Part shown: one piece after another, positions 14,681 to 18,059 of the stretch
Position numbering within the stretch: the stretch's first letter is position 1
Layout: the number at the start of each line of letters is the position of its first letter
Assembly (NCBI GenBank): GCA_943323705.2
Contig: CALPIT020000017.1
Location: forward strand, 1-18,059
Reading direction: 5' to 3'
DNA length: 18,059 nucleotides
Source: Streptomyces griseus
GTDB taxonomy: Bacteria > Bacteroidota > Bacteroidia > Chitinophagales > Chitinophagaceae
Made by a program: the position numbers and the translations under genes
The notes under the pieces: model-generated
What the model was told of the DNA's origin: nothing
The model's input: only the letters and a program-made list of their open reading frames with translations
The model's database searches: none

Positions 14681-15682
14681 TTACCTATAATACTGCCCTT
14701 CCGGAACTTTATAAGGATTAGATTTTAAAAATCTCGTCAAAGCCGTATATTCTTGGTTGTGGAGTTGAGTCCAACTTTGAAACGCGGATAAGTTTTCTGA
14801 AGACCCAAACAGCCATTGATTGTAAGCTTCAAACAATCCCTCACGAAGCAACTGCTGATGAAATTCAAATAAATGAAAAGGATATTTTTCTGTTTTGTCG
14901 TTATACCAATCCAGAATAAATCCGGTTCTGATCATGGTTAATCTGCTTACAGAAATACCCTGTGAAGCTGTAGCATTTTGCTTGCTTAAATTAGACAAGA
15001 CCTTTTGAAGGAATTTGTTTTTGTCTTTCACTGTGCCATCAGTAAGTAAACTCATATAAACTTTCTTATAGCTACTCAACACAATGTCTTTTACCTCCGC
15101 CGTTTTGTTGCCATAAGGATCTATGTTTATATAAGTCTCTCCATACATCAAACTCCAGAGATAATCTTGTTGAAGGGCATAATATTTTGAGGCGTTATAA
15201 TAATTTCTGGAATAAGCAGGATCTTTTTCTATTCCTTTCTCCCAGTAATCAATACAATCATTGCGGTTTTGCATAGATAACAACTCACCCATTTCATTAT
15301 TGATGGCGCCATTATTAGGATATTGTAACAATCCTTTTTTATACAACTCCTCGCAAGCGGTGTACTGACGCAGTCCTTTGTAAATGTTTCCAGCAATTTG
15401 AAAACATTGGTCATCGGCTTTACCACTATCAGTAACCGGCTTGATGATTTGTAAGGCCTTGGTAAATTCTTTTTCGAAATAATAACAAAGAGAAAGATCT
15501 TTTACATAAGTGATGTTGGCAGTATCAAGTTGATACGCGTTGTATAACATCGATTCAGCACTGGCATAATCACCGTCTATCAAATAATTTTTTCCAAGAT
15601 TATGAAAATAAGCAGCATCCTGTGCCTTCGGATTTACCTGAACGCAAAGCACTAATAAAATAATTGAAAGAAATCTTGACAT
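14681..15682 (-). CDS. Secreted tetratricopeptide-repeat protein
   Basis: The frame can start at 15712, but the ATG at 15682 is preferred because it begins a signal peptide (SRFLSIILLVLCVQVNPKAQD). This gives 333 residues. The N-terminal two thirds is helical with TPR-like pairs: AAYFHNLGKNYLIDGDYASA, YVKDLSLCYYFEKEFTKALQ, CFQIAGNIYKGLRQYTACEE, and a segment around AINNEMGELLSMQNRNDCID. The C-terminal third has no motif that I recognise. It is likely periplasmic and a scaffold for protein contacts; the partner is unknown. It lies 39 bases after the DUF1015 stop codon on the same strand, so the two are probably cotranscribed. Repeat sequence begins immediately after its stop codon. Confidence 0.85.
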   Translation of the reverse strand: MSRFLSIILLVLCVQVNPKAQDAAYFHNLGKNYLIDGDYASAESMLYNAYQLDTANITYVKDLSLCYYFEKEFTKALQIIKPVTDSGKADDQCFQIAGNIYKGLRQYTACEELYKKGLLQYPNNGAINNEMGELLSMQNRNDCIDYWEKGIEKDPAYSRNYYNASKYYALQQDYLWSLMYGETYINIDPYGNKTAEVKDIVLSSYKKVYMSLLTDGTVKDKNKFLQKVLSNLSKQNATASQGISVSRLTMIRTGFILDWYNDKTEKYPFHLFEFHQQLLREGLFEAYNQWLFGSSENLSAFQSWTQLHNQEYTALTRFLKSNPYKVPEGQYYR

Positions 15683-15721
15683 CTTTATGTCAGTCTTTGT
15701 GAATAAATGCAATCTTATGTT

Positions 15722-16948
15722 TTAAATCAAATGAGTCAGCAAGCCATCTCTTAATTTAGGTTCAAACCAGGTACTCTTTGGTGGCATTACATTTCCGCTG
15801 TCGGCAATATCAAATAATTGCTGAATGCTAACCGGGTAAAGACTTACAGCCAACGCCATATCGCCGCTGTCAACTCGTCTTTCCAATTCACCCAAACCTC
15901 TGATGCCACCAACAAAATCAATTCTTTTATCTGTGCGCTGGTCTTTGATACCCAACAATGGATCTAAAATATTATTCTGAAGTATAGTAACATCTAAAAT
16001 GCCAATAGGATCTTCGGTAAAAGTATCAGGTTTTGAAACCAGCTTATACCATTGTTTGTCTATGTATAATCCGAAATGATGCAAAGCTTCCGGACGATAG
16101 GCATCACCAACTTTTTCCAACGTGAACTGATTTTCCAGTTGCTTGAGGAATTCTTCTTTAGAATGCGTGCCCAAATCTTTAACTACACGATTATAGTCCA
16201 TGATATGAAGCTGATTTGAAGGAAACAAAGTAGTAAGAAAGAAATTAGCTTTTTCACTGGCTTTTGCTCCTAATGAGGCCCTTACTTTCGCGGCAGAAGC
16301 TGCACGATGGTGACCATCCGCGATATAAGTACAAGGAACTTTTGTTTTAAACAACTCAGTTATTTTACTAATCGTGTTGTCGTCGTTCACAATCCAAATG
16401 CTATGTTGGATATTGTCCTCTGCAATAAAATCGTATTGAGGATTTTTATCTTTGGTCCACTTGCCAATTACCGCATCAATTTCATCTACATTTCTATAGG
16501 CAAGAAATACGTTTCCAGTTTGAGCTCCTGTAGTTTTTATGTGATTGATTCTATCGAGTTCTTTCTCTGGTCTGGTGAACTCGTGCTTTTTAATCAAATC
16601 ATTTTCATAATCATCAACTGAACTTCCGCAAACCAATCCAGTTTGTGTTTTGCCATCCATGATCAAACGATAGATATAATAGCAAGGCTTATTTTCTTTG
16701 AACAAAATATTGCGACTGATAAAAGCAGTTAGATTTTCTTTTGCAGTATCATACACTTTTTGAGAATGTATATCAGTGCTTTCGGGTAAATCAATTTCAC
16801 TTTTGGTGATGTGTAAAAAAGAAGAGTGATTGCCTTGGGCTTCAATTTTTGCTTCTTTACTGCTGAGTACATCATAAGGGCGAGAAGCGACTTGTTTAGC
16901 AAGTTGTGCTTCTGGTCGTAAGGCTTTAAACGGAGAAATAGTTACCAT
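15722..16948 (-). CDS. DUF1015 family protein, possibly linked to serine metabolism
   Basis: The longest frame starts at 17014, but the ATG at 16948 is chosen. It yields the typical family start MVTISPFKALRP, and an exact TATTTTTG -7 box lies inside the extra codons. The 408-residue protein has family landmarks: PYDVLSSKEA near residues 25-34, HEFTRPEKELDRINH near 122-136, and YIADGHHRAASA with Asp211-Arg215. Some databases label this family SpoOJ/ParA/ParB-like. The DGHHR motif resembles the nucleotide-binding motif of ParB/Srx-fold enzymes such as the free serine kinases SerK and SbnI. Being just downstream of serC supports a serine or phosphoserine connection. That function is inference; membership in DUF1015 is firm. 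Confidence 0.9.
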   Translation of the reverse strand: MVTISPFKALRPEAQLAKQVASRPYDVLSSKEAKIEAQGNHSSFLHITKSEIDLPESTDIHSQKVYDTAKENLTAFISRNILFKENKPCYYIYRLIMDGKTQTGLVCGSSVDDYENDLIKKHEFTRPEKELDRINHIKTTGAQTGNVFLAYRNVDEIDAVIGKWTKDKNPQYDFIAEDNIQHSIWIVNDDNTISKITELFKTKVPCTYIADGHHRAASAAKVRASLGAKASEKANFFLTTLFPSNQLHIMDYNRVVKDLGTHSKEEFLKQLENQFTLEKVGDAYRPEALHHFGLYIDKQWYKLVSKPDTFTEDPIGILDVTILQNNILDPLLGIKDQRTDKRIDFVGGIRGLGELERRVDSGDMALAVSLYPVSIQQLFDIADSGNVMPPKSTWFEPKLRDGLLTHLI

Positions 16949-16981
16949 AATCAATGAATCAATATTGTGTTTTCTGAGTGA

Positions 16982-16989
16982 CAAAAATA
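16982..16989 (-). promoter_or_regulatory. Candidate -7 box for the DUF1015 gene
   Basis: On the minus strand TATTTTTG matches TAnnTTTG exactly, about 33 bases before the chosen ATG at 16948. It would allow the DUF1015 and TPR genes to be transcribed apart from serC and supports the shorter start. Confidence 0.45.
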
Positions 16990-17027
16990 GTCTTTCTCGG
17001 TTAGTAAGTTTCAATCGTGAATAAAAA

Positions 17028-18059
17028 TCAGAGAATTGATTTTGTAAAGTTGCGCATTACGTCCACAAGTACCTCTACACTGCTGATTGGCAATGCGTTA
17101 TATAAAGAAGCGCGAAATGCACCTGAAAGTCGGTGACCTTTTATGCCAATAATTCCCTGCGATTGGGCATAATCCAGAAACATTTTTTCATGAGCCGGAT
17201 CTTTTGCGGCAAAACATACGTTCATTTTGCTTCTATCTTGTTTATTGACAGAAGTGGTAAACGCTTCGTTGTTGTCTATTTCCTGATAAAGCATCGCTGC
17301 TTTTTCGTTGTTTATTTTTTCAATGGCATCAACACCGCCTATTTTTTTGAGCCACCTTAGCGTGAGCATGCATACATAAACGGCGAAAACTGGTGGTGTG
17401 TTGAGCATGCTTCCTTCAGCAATGTGGTTTCTGTAGTCCATGATTGTTGGTATCGGATGTTTCACTTTACCGAGAATATTTTCATTGACCACAACCATAT
17501 TCACTCCAGCAGGACCCATATTTTTTTGTGCTCCGGCGTATATCAATCCAAAATCATTGAAATTAAGTCGGCGACTGAAAATATCACTACTCATATCCGC
17601 CACCATTACATTACTTGTTTTGGGAATCGACTGCCACTGCGTACCATAAATGGTGTTGTTGGTCGTAATATGAAAATATTTCGCATCATTGGGAACCGCA
17701 AAATCATTGGGAATAAAAGTAAAACCCTGTTCTTTAGAAGAACAAACCACATCCACTTTACCGAAAAGTTTGGCTTCTTTGATGGCTTTACTGCTCCAAA
17801 CACCGGTATCTGCATAAGCTGCCGAATCTTTAGGATCAAGCAAATTCATCGGCACTTGCATAAACTGTGTAGATGCACCACCGTGAAGAAAAAGTACTTT
17901 ATGTTCATCATCTAAATTCATCAATTCTTTTACCAACGCTCTGGCTTCTTCCATAATTGCCGTGAATTCAGGAGTACGATGACCCATTTCCAATATCGAC
18001 AAACCGGAATTATTATATTCAATTACCGCTTCCGCAGCTTGTTGAAAAACTTCTTTAGG
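17028..18059 (-). CDS. serC: Phosphoserine aminotransferase, N-terminus beyond the window
   Basis: The coding sequence continues past position 18059, with the frame open to the edge (PKEVFQQAAEAVIEYNNSG precedes the SILEMGHR motif). The 343 residues present lack only about 10-20 N-terminal residues of a normal 360-residue enzyme. SerC is a PLP enzyme converting 3-phosphohydroxypyruvate and glutamate to phosphoserine and 2-oxoglutarate; it also serves pyridoxal phosphate synthesis. Visible family motifs are SILEMGHR, FLHGGASTQF for substrate and cofactor binding, and YAGAQKNMGPAG, whose Lys (codon 17523-17525) binds PLP. The stop is 79 bases before the chosen start of the DUF1015 gene. A serA gene, often beside serC in this phylum, is not in the window downstream. 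Confidence 0.95.
   Translation of the reverse strand, partial: PKEVFQQAAEAVIEYNNSGLSILEMGHRTPEFTAIMEEARALVKELMNLDDEHKVLFLHGGASTQFMQVPMNLLDPKDSAAYADTGVWSSKAIKEAKLFGKVDVVCSSKEQGFTFIPNDFAVPNDAKYFHITTNNTIYGTQWQSIPKTSNVMVADMSSDIFSRRLNFNDFGLIYAGAQKNMGPAGVNMVVVNENILGKVKHPIPTIMDYRNHIAEGSMLNTPPVFAVYVCMLTLRWLKKIGGVDAIEKINNEKAAMLYQEIDNNEAFTTSVNKQDRSKMNVCFAAKDPAHEKMFLDYAQSQGIIGIKGHRLSGAFRASLYNALPISSVEVLVDVMRNFTKSIL

Noticed and set aside
17424..17915. 163-codon plus-strand frame opposite serC
   Set aside because: Antisense shadow of a well-supported gene; the composition is that of reversed coding sequence.

Overview
The window looks like chromosomal DNA of a Bacteroidota bacterium, most likely a Chitinophagaceae-like genus. 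This rests on the AT-rich base composition, the weak Shine-Dalgarno sites, several promoters matching the phylum's TAnnTTTG -7 box, the BtuB-type receptor and HisKA_3 kinase style, and intergenic regions full of low-complexity repeats. No phage, conjugative or CRISPR module is visible.

Layout, left to right. Positions 1-205 are repeat DNA. An SRAP (YedK/HMCES-like) abasic-site protein gene follows on the plus strand (206-913). About 800 bp without a gene (914-1729) then holds repeats, an apparently decayed segment ending in a terminator-like hairpin, a perfect 36-bp palindrome, and the terminator of a minus-strand long-chain acyl-CoA synthetase gene (1730-3517). A repeat block (3605-3900) precedes a small secreted His/Cys-rich protein gene (4010-4402). 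A cobalamin riboswitch (about 4838-5000) leads a btuB-like TonB-dependent receptor gene (5129-7084). Next come a MarC-family membrane protein gene (7141-7734), tRNA-Arg(CCG) with its terminator (7877-7991), and a minus-strand two-gene ABC transporter (8118-9712). Another gene-free stretch (9713-10380) follows. A CHASE3 / four-PAS / HisKA_3 sensor kinase (10381-13203) and its NarL-type response regulator (13215-13844) form a two-gene operon. A 108-bp tandem duplication and more repeat DNA (13845-14680) separate this from a minus-strand group reading serC (cut by the window edge), a DUF1015 protein and a secreted TPR protein.

Functional connections. The riboswitch places the receptor in vitamin B12 uptake. 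The kinase and regulator are a self-contained two-component system with no obvious target nearby. The serC/DUF1015 pairing points to serine metabolism; the DUF1015 protein carries an ADGHHR motif reminiscent of ParB/Srx-fold serine kinases, which makes it the most interesting gene of uncertain function here.

The most unusual content is intergenic. A modular composite repeat appears in both orientations, a 20-bp palindrome is nested at the same point in two copies of one module, and repeat sequence forms the 3' end of the SRAP gene. Other items are a REP-like hairpin, a 36-bp palindrome built of 8-bp units, and a promoter motif lying inside the terminator hairpin between btuB and marC. I did not find convincing evidence of an entirely new multi-gene system.
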